NCBI GenBank assembly: GCA_003024175.1
Contig: MDYQ01000539.1
Location: 1 to 64,000, forward strand
Direction of reading: 5' to 3'
DNA: 64,000 nucleotides
From: Planoprotostelium fungivorum
Taxonomy: Eukaryota > Evosea > Variosea > Cavosteliida > Cavosteliaceae
Part shown: piece by piece, positions 24,955-37,980 of the stretch
Position numbering within the stretch: the first letter of the stretch is position 1
Layout: the number at the start of each line of letters is the position of its first letter
The notes under the pieces: generated by a model
What the model was told of the DNA's origin: nothing
Database searches by the model: none
Seen by the model: the letters and a program-made list of their open reading frames with translations, nothing else
Translations under genes and position numbers: made by a program

Positions 24955-26619
24955 ATGACGCAAGATGGAGAGTCATTATTCATACTCCTAAACAGTCTAT
25001 TCGATCAGGACCCACACATGTGATTGAATCACCACTGGGATCTTTAGATTGACGAGGGTAATCAGAGACGAGATTGGATTCATCCTGTCAACAACAGAAA
25101 CCTCACCCATACTTCTCCAAGAACACAAGTTGGGATTGTCATACAAGGCCGTTCCTAAGCTCGTTTCACACTGTCACCCCATCTTCTTTCGCCTGAAGAA
25201 GAAACTGTTCGATGACAGAACGAATGAATCTGAGCTGGATCATCGTCTGTTCCTTCTGAATCAGGTGGGAATGATGGTGATCTACCCGACTGATACCGCC
25301 AAGATATCAGACATCAGACTACTCTTACAATGTGCCAGAGTACTCTTGATATCCAATGCAGACTCTTGCACCGCCCATAACATCAGGCAGGTTCATTCCA
25401 CCCAGTCATCCTCTAACCCTCTAGACAGAAAGAGATTGATCCTTCTCGGTGTCGAATTGACCGTTCAATGGGATTTGCAGTTCAACAATCTCATCTTAAG
25501 CAAGCATCCGAAATCAGGAGAAACATGGGCTCACCGTGAATGGCTGATGAAGCGATTCCACGCCAACTTAAAAGACAAATTCGAAGAGAAGATGATGGAA
25601 GGAGAAATCAGAGAGTGTGAGTACATCACGAGAATCTACCCGAAGAACTACCACGCCTGGACTTATCGTGCTTGGGTGTTGAGTATGTGCAATTCGATAA
25701 GGCAGGTGAGCTGTGATTCTTCTCACCATCATCATGACAATGTCCCGTGCATCATCTTACGTACGAACACCATCTTGTAAATATCTGAGAGCGTGACAGT
25801 ATTGGAACGATTTTGTTCGAATCAACGACTGGTGCAGACGCAACCTGTCCGATCACTCATCGTATCATCATCGTTCCATCATCTTCACTCACCTCTACCG
25901 ATACCTCTCACACAATCGACCCGGTGAGATCTTTCCACCTCCAGAGATCACATCGGATGACATCCATCAGCCACCGTCGAACACCTCTTTACAAACGAAT
26001 TTAATTTCATCGAGAAATTGATTTTAATCTATCCCGGGCATGAGAGTCTCTGGTCTTATCGCAGGTCCGTCCTCCATTCTTTTCTCTGTCATTACGGACA
26101 AGAAGAATACATCGACCCAAAGGTGAGTCATCTTCACATCAGAACACATGACTGACCATGGGAAGACTTACGTGGAAGAGAGAGAAGGAGAGGACAACGC
26201 TTTGTCTCTGTGGAGGGAAGAGAAGTATCTCGACTTTCTATCGTATCACAATCCGGACGACTTTGTATCGACGAAAGACATGGAGGTGTTGCCGATGAGT
26301 GGGGTGGAAGCGATGGACATGCACTGGAAACCGATAGAGAGAATGGGGAGAGAATATTATCTATCGGATCACTGCATGTATGACGAGTCTTCAAATCAAC
26401 ACCACGAGCAGAAGAGACACGCGGCACGCTATCGATTATACGCTCTACGACAGGTGAAGATGATGAGACGAGATGGGTGAGATGTTGAGTGGTTGGCAGT
26501 GTTTAGAGAGATCGAGAGACGAACGAGTGAAGGGACAATTGATCGAATTGATGATGGAGATGGAAGAGGAACATCCGTACCGTCCCGCCATCTTCGAGTC
26601 GATGAAGAAGAGAAGATAA
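24955..26619 (+). CDS. PTAR1: Protein prenyltransferase alpha-subunit-repeat protein PTAR1-like
   Basis: Exon 1 (MTQDGESLFILLNSLFDQDP, then HI) splices through an intron ending AATCAG at about 25065 to DEIGFILSTTETSPILLQEH, matching the PTAR1 N-terminus (NPHIDEIGLIP...). Prenyltransferase alpha (PPTA) helical repeats are visible: LILSKHPKSGETWAHREWLM, then YPKNYHAWTYRAWVL and WNDFVRINDWCRRNL...SSYHHRS, and after a short intron (donor near 25921) EFNFIEKLILIYPGHESLWS plus YRR. The W-x-x-R spacing is typical. C-terminal exons run to MEMEEEHPYRPAIFESMKKR and TAA at 26617-26619. By homology with human PTAR1 it would act with RABGGTB in geranylgeranylating a subset of Rab/SNARE substrates (established for the family, not shown here). 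Eight or so exons, about 430 aa. Confidence 0.85.
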
Positions 26620-26765
26620 AAGATCGTGAAGAGGTCTCATTCTTTGTTTGTGGTTGTGACGAGAAGGGCTTCTGTGAGGCGAAATGAAATAAAAGAATCA
26701 CGGTGGCCGTTGTATACACCCATTCCCGCCAAAAGTTGGCCGCGTCTGGATTCAAAGTTGTCAAG

Positions 26766-28829
26766 ATGAGCGCATCGAAGAAAACCAGTTCGACTAAACA
26801 AACAAAGAACGTGAAGGGAGCACACAATGTCCAAAGGTATCACATTGATCTTTCTAATTAACATCACCAATCATCCTCAACCACCGACAGCATTTTTGAA
26901 ATTTATGGAGAAAACATCGATCCCAATGAGATGGAAGAAGAGGAGATCGTTCCGTCAAAGTCGAATGTGAATGCGCGTAGTGTCGTTAAGTCGAATCAAC
27001 TAGCCGCATCACCCACCAAATCTAATGCCGCAACCAAAGATAATTCTGCTCCTGTCAAGGCTTCTTCCTGGAATCAGAGAGCCAATGCAGGAAAGGTGAA
27101 TCACGTTCCTCGGCGACACCAAGTCAATCGATCAGGTCGAATTCACTTTCAACTCTCAATTGGAGCAATTGAACGGCATCCATGAGATCAAGATAGACAT
27201 CGATCCCGAGATCAACCAGATGGCCGACTTTCGATACATGAACGCGAAGCCAACCACCATAGCCGAAGGTGATACATCTCTCTCTTCATCTTCTGAAGGA
27301 CAATGACAGTCCTCGAAAGACAGAGCGAGCAACTGATCGACCTCATATCACGCCAACACAACATCACGCCTGCATCTTTCCAGCAACCCTCACAGGTGAA
27401 CAATATATTAGATCTTGTGAGGTCTCACCCATCTACAGGACTCTAAGATTGCTGCGGGAAGAATCACCATGGAGACAGAGTCGAAGCTGACGGAGGGGCC
27501 AGGTGCGGTATCTGCCATCTGCGAATGCGATCTCCATCGTATTGACTTTTCGTTCAGTTGTCCTGGAGAGCACAAGAGACGGACCAGGAGGAAAGATGAG
27601 GTGCAGGGTGTTGATCAATAAGGAGCTGTCATCTTATTCGATCTACCCCGGACAGGTGTGGGGTCATCTACAACGAGCCCATTTCATTCTCACGTGACAC
27701 CAGGTCGTCGCTTTCAAGGGGTCGAATCCTTCTGGCAAATTGATCATTCCCACGGAGATGTACACGGTGAGCCGACGGAGAAGATTCGTGGAATGTTCAA
27801 GTTCAGCAGAACGATCCGTCCCCCCTAACGTCGACGACGGTGGAGACACCCTTCTCTGCCATCGTCGCCGCCGGACCGTGGACCTGCCGTCAGAATTTTC
27901 TCTTCGAACCCCTCGAAACGATGATTGAAACGGTCAGACGCAACCCACCCAACCTACTCGTATTGGTGAGCCGCTTCTTCTCATCGTCATCACGATCACC
28001 ATCATGATCTAATCGCGATCATGATGATCTCATCACCCGTTGGTCTCAGCGTTTCTCGATATCATCTGAATCGTTGTAGATGGGTCCATTTGTCGACATC
28101 GACCACCCCGAGCTGATGAACGACGACCCCTACTTGACCTACCAGGAGAAAGTGGTCGATCGCCTCGCCCTCCTCTCCAATGAGACCCCCGACACGAAGA
28201 TCATCCTCGTTCCATCCGTACAAGACGCATGCCAAGACTACTGCATCTTCCCTCAGGCTCCCCTACCCCTTCCTTCTGGTGAAATCCAATCGTGGAGCAA
28301 TCCGGCGACGGTGGACGTGAACGGAGTTGTCGTGGGAGTGTGCAATCAAGACGTGCTGGAAGACATGATCGTAGAAGAATCTTCAAAGTGAGGTCGTCTC
28401 GTGGGTACAAGTTGACATGTGTACAGGGGAATGGAAGACGATCCGATCGATCGCATCTGCGAACACATCCTGCGCCAGAGGAGGTGAATTTCTATTGGAA
28501 GATCGAACTCAGACGAGCAGTTATTATCCCATGTTCCCCGCCGCCGTCGGCTCCAACGTAGATTTCACTATGTCGGACAAGTTCTCCCTTCTGGCTGAAA
28601 AGCGTCCGAACATCATTGTCATCCCTTCCATCGCTCGTCCGTTCATCAAGGTGGGAGAATTCGATAGAAAATGGAAGATTCACTGAGATAGGACGTGGCT
28701 GGAACGATCTTTATCAACCCGGGTCATGTGGCACAGAACGACAACGGAGGGTACGTGAGATTCAGCGTGCACGGATCGGAAGCGGCGTCGATTTCTCAAT
28801 CGATTCGAGCTGATTATGTATTGATATAA
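26766..28829 (+). CDS. POLA2: DNA polymerase alpha subunit B (primase-polymerase alpha accessory subunit)
   Basis: The start MSASKKTSSTKQTKNVKGAH opens a disordered N-terminus (Lys/Ser/Ala-rich) that replaces the folded N-terminal domain of animal POLA2, so an upstream exon may be missing from this model. The OB-fold region reads VLINKELSSYSIYPGQVVAF and GSNPSGKLIIPTEMYTD. The calcineurin-like phosphoesterase domain of B subunits follows: FSAIVAAGPWTC, then PPNLLVLMGPFVDIDHPEL and TKIILVPSVQDACQDYCIFP, VVVGVCNQDVLEDM, and the conserved C-terminus YYPMFPAAVGSNVDFTMSDK, NIIVIPSIARPFIK, INPGHVAQNDNGGYVRF. As in all family members the metal-binding residues are degenerate (for example VPSVQDA where active phosphatases have GNH). 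Nine or so exons, TAA at 28827-28829. Works in the replisome, bridging primase/polymerase alpha. Convergent with the giant membrane-protein gene, 218 bp between stops. Confidence 0.93.
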
Positions 28830-29047
28830 ACTTTCTGGGCTCTTCACCTTTGATCCATTTTGTTCATCGATCGTGGGTGTGATTTTATCATAACGTAACA
28901 TTGCAATCGTTTCTATGCAAGGCTACAGAATTCTTTAATGCACGAGAACTTGGTCCTGCAGTGCAAAGGAACTTCTTTCACACCAAGAAGTGAGCATCAC
29001 TTTCTATATCTCGCAACATCTTGTTATAATTATATTTTATTTTACAT

Positions 29048-32000
29048 TCACTTCTCCACTACGACGGGTTGGCTCCTCCTCTTTGCAGCCGTGGGTACAA
29101 TCTCAGTGGGCAATATATCCGTTGGTAAGATCTGAGTGGGAAGTATGTCCGTCGGTAAGATCTGCGTGGGAAGTATGTCTGTAGGGAGGATCTGTGTACC
29201 ACTGGGAAGGAGATCTGTGGGTAGGATCTGCGTGGGAAGGATCTCTGTCGGCAAGATCTGCGAGTCGGTCTGTGGTGGAGGAGTGTAAAGTCCCCTGGTC
29301 TCCACAGTGAAGACTTGCGTGAAGTCCAAGCGTACCGGTCCGTATTCCTGGATGTCTACAACGATCTCTCCGACTGTACATCCAGGTCAGATCGATCTAC
29401 AACGAGGCGAGGGAGGACTCACCGGCGAGGGCAGGAGAGCCGAAGATGACGGCAGCTTGAGATACCAAATTACCCAAGATGACAAAGTTGGCTCTCTTCG
29501 TTCTCTGCTGTCCAGAAGGTACGACAATTCCATCCTGCGATCATGTGAGACGATGATCACGATCGACGGTCGCGATGACGATGACGGGGGTCGATGATGA
29601 ACTCACTGTGTCTTGCAATGTACCGATCATCATTCGATCTGAATTTCGGTAGATGACAAAGTTCTCCAGTCTCTCCAAGTTGTAGTCGACCGGAAAGGGA
29701 TTGGTGAATGTGAGATCGACTGGGAAGGCCAGGGGAAGGAGAGAAGAAGGCGTGAAGGTCAAGATGACTGGACTGAGCAGTAGATCCGTCGGCTGGCCAG
29801 GGAAGATGGTCCTCGTGGATAGCTGCTCCACACCGTTCCTCAAGAGTGGCACGTTGTTTGCGCTCCCCGTGAGGTGTATGTTGTTCCACACGTGGTTGAT
29901 GTAGTTGGACAAGAAGTCTCTTCCTACACCACTGTCCGTCGGTGCGGTGTAGTGACCTACGCCGACGAGATCGTTCTCTCCAGGCTTGAGCGTCAGCTGA
30001 TCCAAAGTGACGTAGCCCAGCGTGGTGGTACCCGACGTTGAATTGTCCGGGTTGAAGCCGAAATCGATGTTGAGAGCGGAGACGGTGAGTGTGATGACGG
30101 TGGGGTTCTGAATGACCAGGGCAACGTTGAGATCGATCTCCGTTGCCGTTCCCGCCGTAATGTCTTGGTTGGGTCCCAAAATAGTGATGGCGGGAAAAGG
30201 AAACGAATCGAAACCTGATGGGGTGAGTCGTTCTATTTCTATCGAATTGTTCACCTATGAGAGTGACGGGGCTATTGAACGGAATATCGTTGAGGGTTAG
30301 ATCACCCAAGATGGTGCTCACGATGGCGTCGGCCGTTCCGGAAACTCCGAGGGTGGCCGAGGGCATCAACAACAGGGCGGCGGTTAGATCGGAAAATCCG
30401 GCACGATCGCTGACTTGAAGTTCCGTCCCTGACAATGTGAAGTCGAGACGCTCGGCAGCTTGATCACTCGTGGAGGGTAAGTAGGCCGATTTGGGTGCCG
30501 TGGCAACCTGTCTGTACGTCAGTAGGGTGACGGAATACGAATACACCCACCGTAGCTCCATCGTAAGCGAGAACAACGGCGACAGATACTTGTACGACGG
30601 ACAGTGGGAATCCAAATGGAGACTTAAAGACAGCTGTCACTTGGCTAGAGAAGGGTACGAGGCCGTTGTCGGTGGCATCGCCTGGCTGTCCGGGTAAAGT
30701 GAGTCCCAGAGTGTTGAATGTCAATTGTCCGATCAATTGTAGATTGGGGGGCGGCACTACAACGGTGGAGATGTCCAGGGAATTGATCAGTTCCATCAAC
30801 CAGGTGGGTCGGCTGTTGTCCTGGAGATTTCCCGTCACGCTCACTTGGGTGTCCATCTCGTGGATGTACCGATTGAAGAACACTTGAATGGCTGCCAGAT
30901 CACTCGGTTGGAACGGCTTCAGCTGTCCCGCCGTGTTCAATACGTTCGTACCGGGATGTAAGGTGACGGCGGGGGCGATGATGGTACCGATGCGAGCTCC
31001 GTCAAAGTTGACGATGAAGGGTACATCTCCCAGGGCGATATTGACGATGGATGGATTCTGAAGGGCCACGGTGATGAGTAAGGTGATGCCACCGTCGGCG
31101 CTGTTCGAAGGGAGATCCAGAGACAAGATGGTCGTGTTGGGGAAACCGTTGATACCAACCAGAGGGACGAAGTTATCGAGGGGGAGGTTGGACAATGTCA
31201 CGACGCCGGGAGCGATGCGGGCCGTGGCAGAGAAGGTTCCCGCCAATTCGAGAGTCACGTCGGGGAGGGCCACGTAGGCTTCGGTGAACTTGGCAAAGTT
31301 TTCTCCTCCATCGTTGAAGCGGAGGTCGCTGTCGATCTGTACGGCGAAGGTGGGGGTGGATCCATCGGGTACCGTTGTAGAATAGACGAGAGTGCCCAAG
31401 ACATTGCCGTTCGATAAGAGATTGATGTTCAGATCGATGGAGAGGACATCTAACGGTGAGATCGGTCCCAAGATCTGCTGGATGGTGACCTGCCTTGCGT
31501 CAGATCTAGTTGTACTTTGACAAATCGTAAGTCACCAGAGTGGCGGCACCTAAACCGACTACGGCGTTATCCTTGGGAAGGATATCCAATCGAGTGAAAC
31601 CGATGTCCTTGATCAATCTCGTGTTACTGGCAGGTAGAACAGTGTTCAAAGCGAGACCACTGCAGAGAGTGAGTCTACTACTTCATTCAACGATGTACCT
31701 CAACCCATCGGACACCAAGAGGTCATCTGATGCAGTGACGACGGCGGTGACCGGTGTGTCTTCCGTTCCGAGATATCTCGTGATGAGCTCTGACAGTAGA
31801 TCCAATCGGTCCGTCTGAATGGTACCGACCACGGGTAATCTCGTGGCACCTTGCACGATGAAGGCGTCGGCTGCGGTGATGATGCCCAATTTGGCTTCCT
31901 TGTAGAGGAGATTGAAGTAGATGTTACCGATGTGGAACAGCTGCACGAAGGAATTCTGAGTGATGGTGACCACGGCCATGAAGTTGACGTTGGTGGCGTT

Positions 32001-35000
32001 CGAGTTTAGGAGTGAGAAATTACTGAGGATGGGGTTCTACAACGAGTCAGCGGGGAGGGTGAAGATAAACAAACCTGAAGGCCGTTGTAGCCGGGGAGGG
32101 TAACGTCATAAGAGAAGGGGATGTCTTTCAATTCGATGTTTCCGATGATCGTCTGGGTCACCGCGTTGGCCGTACCCGTCAGCGTGACGACTGCCTCCTC
32201 AGTGTAGACGAGACCCTTCACCACCTGCGATGTAAATCAAACTCTCTCCGCATACGATGCACTCACGAGTGTGAAGACGGGCTGGTTGACCACGTGCAGC
32301 ACTGCACCTTGTAAATTGAAATTCAAGGCTCCCGTATCTTGGTTCGATGTAGATGGAACGAAGGGAGAATAGTTCTCCGTCTGGGCTGCAGAGTTTCCTT
32401 GTACTTGGAGGGCAAAGTTGACGGCCACCTGTTGATACGTCACGTTAGATGAGATGAAGACACTCACCTGTACGATGGAGAGTGGGAAACCAAAGGGGCT
32501 CTTGAACAGACTGTCTACAGGTCCGCTCGCGATGACATTTCCATTCGCATTGTCCGAAAAATCGAGTTGTAGTCCGGACAAGGCCAATCCGCGGATGATA
32601 GATAGATTCTTAGGACCGACGATCTCCGTTGGAATGTTCAGGGAATTGATGAGCTGAGTCACCCAGTCTGGCCTGGCAGACGATGCGACTGCATTTCCAA
32701 CCACTTTCACTGGGGTGATGAGACCATGGACATAGCGGTTGAAAAAATCTTCGATGGCTACGAGATCACCCGGTATCGCGGGTTTCAGTGATCCCTGCAG
32801 CTCGAGAGCGTTGTCACCCGGTACGAGTCCCAGATCAAATCCGGTCAATTGTCCGATGTTGCTGTCGTGGTAGATCACGGAGAAGGGTACGTCGCCCAAG
32901 TTGATGGAGGCTATGCTTGGATTCAAGGTCTCCGCAGCGATGTTGAGTGTGATACCTCCGTCGTTGGAATTTGTCGGAAGATCTAAGGAGGTGACGGTGG
33001 TGTTCATGAGGCCGGACAGACCGGTGAGGGGGACTGAATTGTTGAGGTGTAGACCGGACAATGAGATGGTACCAGGGGCGATGGTAGCGGTGGCTCCGAG
33101 GTTTCCCGCCAAAACGAGTGTCACACGGTCGAGGGCAACGTACTGCTCCGTGAAGAAGGCCCATTGGTCTGTGAAGAAGAGTTGACTGTCGATGAGAAGA
33201 GGGAAGGTGGGGTTCTCTCCGTTCTCGACGTTTCCTTGGAATTTCAGGTTTCCCTGGAAACATGTCAGGAAAAGTGATGGGTCGTAACTCACCAGATCGA
33301 GACCGTTGTAGTACAGATTGACGTCCAGATCGACGTTACGGACGATCAATGGTGAATTGGGGCCTGGGACACGTCAGATCTGAATTGTTCCCACGGATTC
33401 TCCTCACCCAAGATCTGAAGGATGGTCACTTGACTCTGCACGACGAGGCCGACTTTCTGGTTGTCCATGGGCTGGATCGTGATGGCCGAGAAAGAGATGT
33501 TCTGTACCAATTGTACACCGGCAGGGGGTAGCAGGGGGTTGAGTTGTAAGTTGACGAGAGAAGGTGAGAGTAAGGGACACGTGTTACCGGTCACTCTAGC
33601 TCCAACTGGAGTTGGAGAAGTTCCCAGATACCCAGAGATCAATCTTCCCAGTGCGGCATCGTCACCTCCGGTGATACTTCCGTACACTTGCAACGTCGTG
33701 TTACCTGTACAGATTAACCCACGAAAATCCATCTACAACGAACCTCGAGTGATGTTGGCATCGTTGGCGAACAGGACACCGAGTGATACATTCTCGTAGA
33801 TGAGATCCATAATGAGATCTCCGATGTTGTAGATCTCCACGTAGGAATTCTCTATGATATCCACTTTCTACTCCACGTCAGCTCGACCAGTTCATCTACA
33901 ACTCACCAGATCCACGTTGACGTTGGTTTGATTCGATCTGAGAAGAGAGAAGTCACGGATGGATACATTTCGAAGTCCATCGAAACCAGGAAGAGTGACG
34001 TTCTGGTCAATGGTGACGTTATAGAGGATGAGATGTCCGACGTTCGTGTCCACGCTGGCATCGGCAGATCCCAGCACGTTGATAGCGTACGCCTCGTTGT
34101 AGAGGAGACCGGTGACGAGGCGCGTCCAGTAGGTCAGATTGACGATTTGAAGGGAAGACTGCTTCAAGGTGAAGTTGAGAGAACGCTCCGTTTGGTTACT
34201 GATCGAGGGTAAAAAGTCACCGGGAACGATGATCTCGGCCGCCTGTTGTCACATTTCAATTTTTGAATTTCAACGAATAAACTCACTGCAACACCATCGA
34301 CCAAGAGTGCCACCTTCACTTTGACTCCCACCACAGAGAGTGGGAATGCAAAGGGAGATACGAAGACACTCGTGACGTTACTGACGATGGGGACGATTCC
34401 GCTATCACAGCGAGAGAAGTCCATCTGAAGGGAGGTGAAGTCGAGACCTTGAATGAGGGACAAGTTAGAGGGCGGTACAACTTTCGTTGTGATGTCCAAT
34501 GATTCGATCAAGATACCCTGCCACGTTGGAATGACACCCTGTCGATCGATTGGAGTGCGTCCCCTTACGCTGACCTTCGTCGTGATGTTGTGCACGTACA
34601 CGTTGAAGAAATCTTGTATCTTGTCCAGCGAAGAGTTTGAGATCTGTCAGTGTCAGACTCCTCTCATTGGACGAATACTTCACCTGAGAGTTGAGTTCAC
34701 CGGCGAGATCGAGCAAATTATCGCTGGGAACGATGTTGATGTCCTGACCTGCGAGGGTACCGATCTGTACGTCCTCATAGACTACGAGGAAATCGACCAC
34801 GCCGAGATCAATGCTGACGACTCCCGGATTGTAAAGGTCCACGACGAGGTCGAGCGCGATACCGTTCTGCGTGTTCTCTGGTAGATCGAGGGACAAGATG
34901 GTCGTGTTCTCTCCCCCGGATAAGCCCTTCAATGACGTATCGCTGTCTAATTTGAGGTCCGTTAAGAGGAGGGTGCCGACGGCCAGTGTGACGAGAGAGT

Positions 35001-36837
35001 TGAAAGAACCTCTGAGGGATAAGGTGACGTTGTCGCTCTCCACGAATGCGACGGTGAAGTTTGCGAATGGAAGACCTCCGTCGGCGAGGGTCACTTGGCT
35101 GTCGATGTCGAGCGTCAAGATGGGCTCTCCGTCTGAGTACGAGTCAATGGGTGATGGATCGATTTAAACTCACGATTGACGACGTCGGAAGCATAGAGGA
35201 GGGTACCCAGGTTGCTGTCTCCGTAGTAGAGTTGGGAAGTGATGTTGATGTTCTTGATGATGATGGGGGAATCGGGGCCCAAGATCTGTCGGATGGTGAT
35301 CTACGTTGAATCAGCGTTTCATAATCCTTCATCTCTCACCTCGGTGGCGGCCAGAAGACCTACGACCACGTCGTCCACGGGTTTGATGGTCACCGCGTCG
35401 AAGGTAAGATTGGCAACCAGATTGACGTCGGTGGGTGGTAAGACAGTGTTCAGAGTGACTCCGATGAGTGAAGGAGCTAAGAGGAGATTATCTGATCCTA
35501 CTATGGTGGCCTCTACGAGGGAGTCGGTGGTACCTGTCCACATCCATCAGCACGATGAAGGCGATGAAGGATGTGATGATGAGGCACCGAGATAGTTGGA
35601 GATGAGCTGGGACAGAGTGTTCAAGTCTTGGCTCTCGATGGTTCCCTTCAGATTGAGCGTAGTCGTTCCGGTGAGCAGCTGGCTGCTGGAAGCGTAAGCG
35701 GTGCCGACGGACACGTTCTTGTAGTTGAGCTGAAGAGTGAGAGCTCCCAGCTGGTCGATCTGCACGGTGGAATTTTGGAGGATCTAATGAGGTGAGATGA
35801 GATGACGGAGGATGATCTGTCACCTGAACGGATAAGAGGGCATTGATGTTGGTCGCGTTGGATGTGGAGAGGTCAAAGTTGCTGACTTTCACGTTATTGA
35901 GTCCTTGGTAACCTGATGTCGATCAGAATGTGATCGATGAGACGCGCGATGATGAACTCACCCGGGATGTCGATGTATTTTGAGAATTTGACGTTGTAGT
36001 ACCATCGTCCGAGGGCCTTGACGTTGATGGTGCCAACCAAGTGCCACTTTAGAAGGTCGCCGTAGATGAGATCAGTTGCAAACTTCCTCCACTGGGAGAG
36101 GTTGATGATGGTGACCGTCTTGTTGACTACGCTGAAGGGCTCGCGGCTGACACCTCCCTTGTGATTGATGGTCGGGAGGAAGAGGTAAGCCATGGGGACG
36201 TCCAGATAATAGACGAGGAGAGCTCCGGGGGGCACGTTCGGTGTGTCTGCCCTCTTTCTGTTCTCTAAGACGATATCAGATGATGGAGAGATGTCCCTCC
36301 TCACGTAGAGGATCTGGACCGGAGGCTTCGATGGTGGCCGAGAATGGGCCGGCATTATTGAGGAATCCGTCTGCATTGAGGACGAAGGAAGTCTCAACCG
36401 GGCTGCTGAGTCTGATGGAGGTGAAGTCGATAGATACATTGTTGACGATCAACTGGACGATGGCAGGTAGAACCGCAAAGAGGGCGATAAGAACCGTAGC
36501 TACGGTAATGAGGACAAATAGGACGGATAACCACATCCATCGAGGCACCTGGGGTAAGTTGAGACATGATGACCTGGATTCAATCTCAAATTTAATTCAC
36601 CTTCCCGTAAGACTTGTGCGTCAGTATCCCGATCAGCTGCTCCTTCTTTGATTTTTTCGTCGGCTTGGTGGGTTCCTTCTTCTCCTCGATGGAGTCGAAC
36701 TCGGTGACAGAATCTCTTCTTCTGCCAGCCTGTCTAGGTGATGCGACGATGTTGGGGTTCGGCTTGGGGGTGGACAGATCGTCCATAGGAAAGGACGTCG
36801 CCTCATCGTCTGTAGGATAGAAATATTTAGAATCCAT
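29048..36837 (-). CDS. Giant single-pass membrane protein with three tandem DUF3712/LEA2-like repeat units
   Basis: The start at 36837 (MDSKYFYPTDDEATSFPMDD) gives a cytosolic N-terminus with charged KEPTKPTKKSKKEQ, then one membrane helix (MWLSVLFVLITVATVLIALF). The large outer region opens with ISFDS-type text: VNNVSIDFTSIRLSSPVETS, VLNADGFLNNAGPFSATIEA, close to fungal DUF3712/LEA_2 (WHy) proteins. It then consists of three tandem units of about 1.9 kb each, marked by SLDLPxNxxDGGITL (near 34.90, 32.98 and 31.12 kb), NSLxIST (near 34.50, 32.64 and 30.78 kb) and FxLxxSNATNVN (near 35.86, 33.93 and 32.00 kb). The C-terminus ends in ILPTQILPTDI-type repeats and a basic KRRSQPVVVEK tail. Roughly 2,200 aa in about 20 exons. 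Probably an extracytoplasmic, beta-rich, lipid- or wall-facing protein; function unknown. Confidence 0.75.
29060..29265 (-). repeat. Coding tandem repeat, ILPT(Q/D)-type octapeptide/pentapeptide
   Basis: In the last exon of the giant membrane-protein gene a short unit (ILPTD, ILPTQ, ILPTE) is repeated about eleven times with a 15- to 24-bp DNA period, visible on the plus strand as repeated GTAAGATCTG and GTGGGAAGTATGTCCGT text. It encodes a Pro/Thr-rich stalk-like tail. Confidence 0.85.
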
Positions 36838-37980
36838 TTCTTATGCGTTCGTTATTCGTGTTTCGTTTCGTTGTGCGTGGGTGTGATGATAAGAGCGTCT
36901 GAAAGTATAGAGGGTGGGTCAACGTCGTATCCAGTTACAAATGTGGAACAACGGAATGCCTGGTGGGTCATAATCCACTAACCATCACAGAGACACATAA
37001 CTCGCAGTTTTCATCCAGATTCACCAGCAACTGATGTAAGCTCACTTGTCAATTGATGTCAGTACGAAATTGAGCGTATCGACCAAACTATTGAGACGTG
37101 TTTATTAATAACACACTGTAGTGCCCATTTTACGGTTGAGCTTTGTAACAGAGGAATATTAGCCGTCAGGCTGGTAGAGAATGCGTCCTATACGTCCATA
37201 GTGAGATGCGTATCCTTCGTGCCTGCAATACCGTTTTAACGTGCCCTTTCTTCACGGAGTTGAGTTGGCGGTCAACACTCGCCGGTGAGATTAAGAGGCA
37301 GCCTAGAGAGTGAAGGATCAAAACGAAGAATGCGAGCTGACAGCAACTCCTATTATGCAAGGCTGGGGTGTGATCTGTCGATGTATCATTCGAAGCCAGA
37401 TGATTGCAATCTGGGATAGCTTCTCACGCCTCTGGTATACCCTGTGGAAGAGAAAGGTCATTCGCCGTTCATTCTCGAGGGTGACCGACGATGATGCGAC
37501 GCGCCACCATCCTGCATCTTTCGCTCCTCTTTGTAAGTGACTTTACGGAACCAAATCTACATGGGCACCAAAATCCATATTTCCAATTTGGCTCGAATTC
37601 AAAAACCACCTCGGCATAACCTCATAGGGCGTATCAGTCAATCACCAAGAGTGAAGAGACACTCGAGTTGTTTCTGTTCCAACAACGTAAAGAAAACTGA
37701 CTGAAATCTTAGGACGAATGTGTGTTGTATTCTGGTAACCCACAGACGTGGAGACGAGTTGATTTCTCCAGATCTCCTGTCCACCTCCCTTACGCTCAGT
37801 TCCGACCTCTTCGAGAGCTTAATCCACAGATGAACCGCCAAGCAAGGGCCAACCACCACATTCTATAGGGAGAGAAATATCATCAGAAGAGAATTTCTGT
37901 AGTAGGAGCTCGACACTATGGAAACCAAGAGTTGGTCTCCACAAATCACTTCTATTCCAATCGATCTCGATCAACCACAG
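36838..37980. other. Long intergenic region with no supported gene
   Basis: 1.14 kb between the giant membrane-protein start and the Cys-rich mini-protein. Plus frame 37310-37540 (MKDQNEECELTATPI...) and minus frames at 37166-37360 and 37638-37859 reach 64-76 codons but show no recognisable motifs and no usable splice partners. The base composition is more even than in flanking genes. This could be a large 5' regulatory region for either gene. Confidence 0.4.

Noticed and set aside
37918-37980. Upstream in-frame ATG for the Cys-rich protein
   Set aside because: Starting at 37918 would place 21 polar residues before an obvious signal peptide, so 37981 is preferred.
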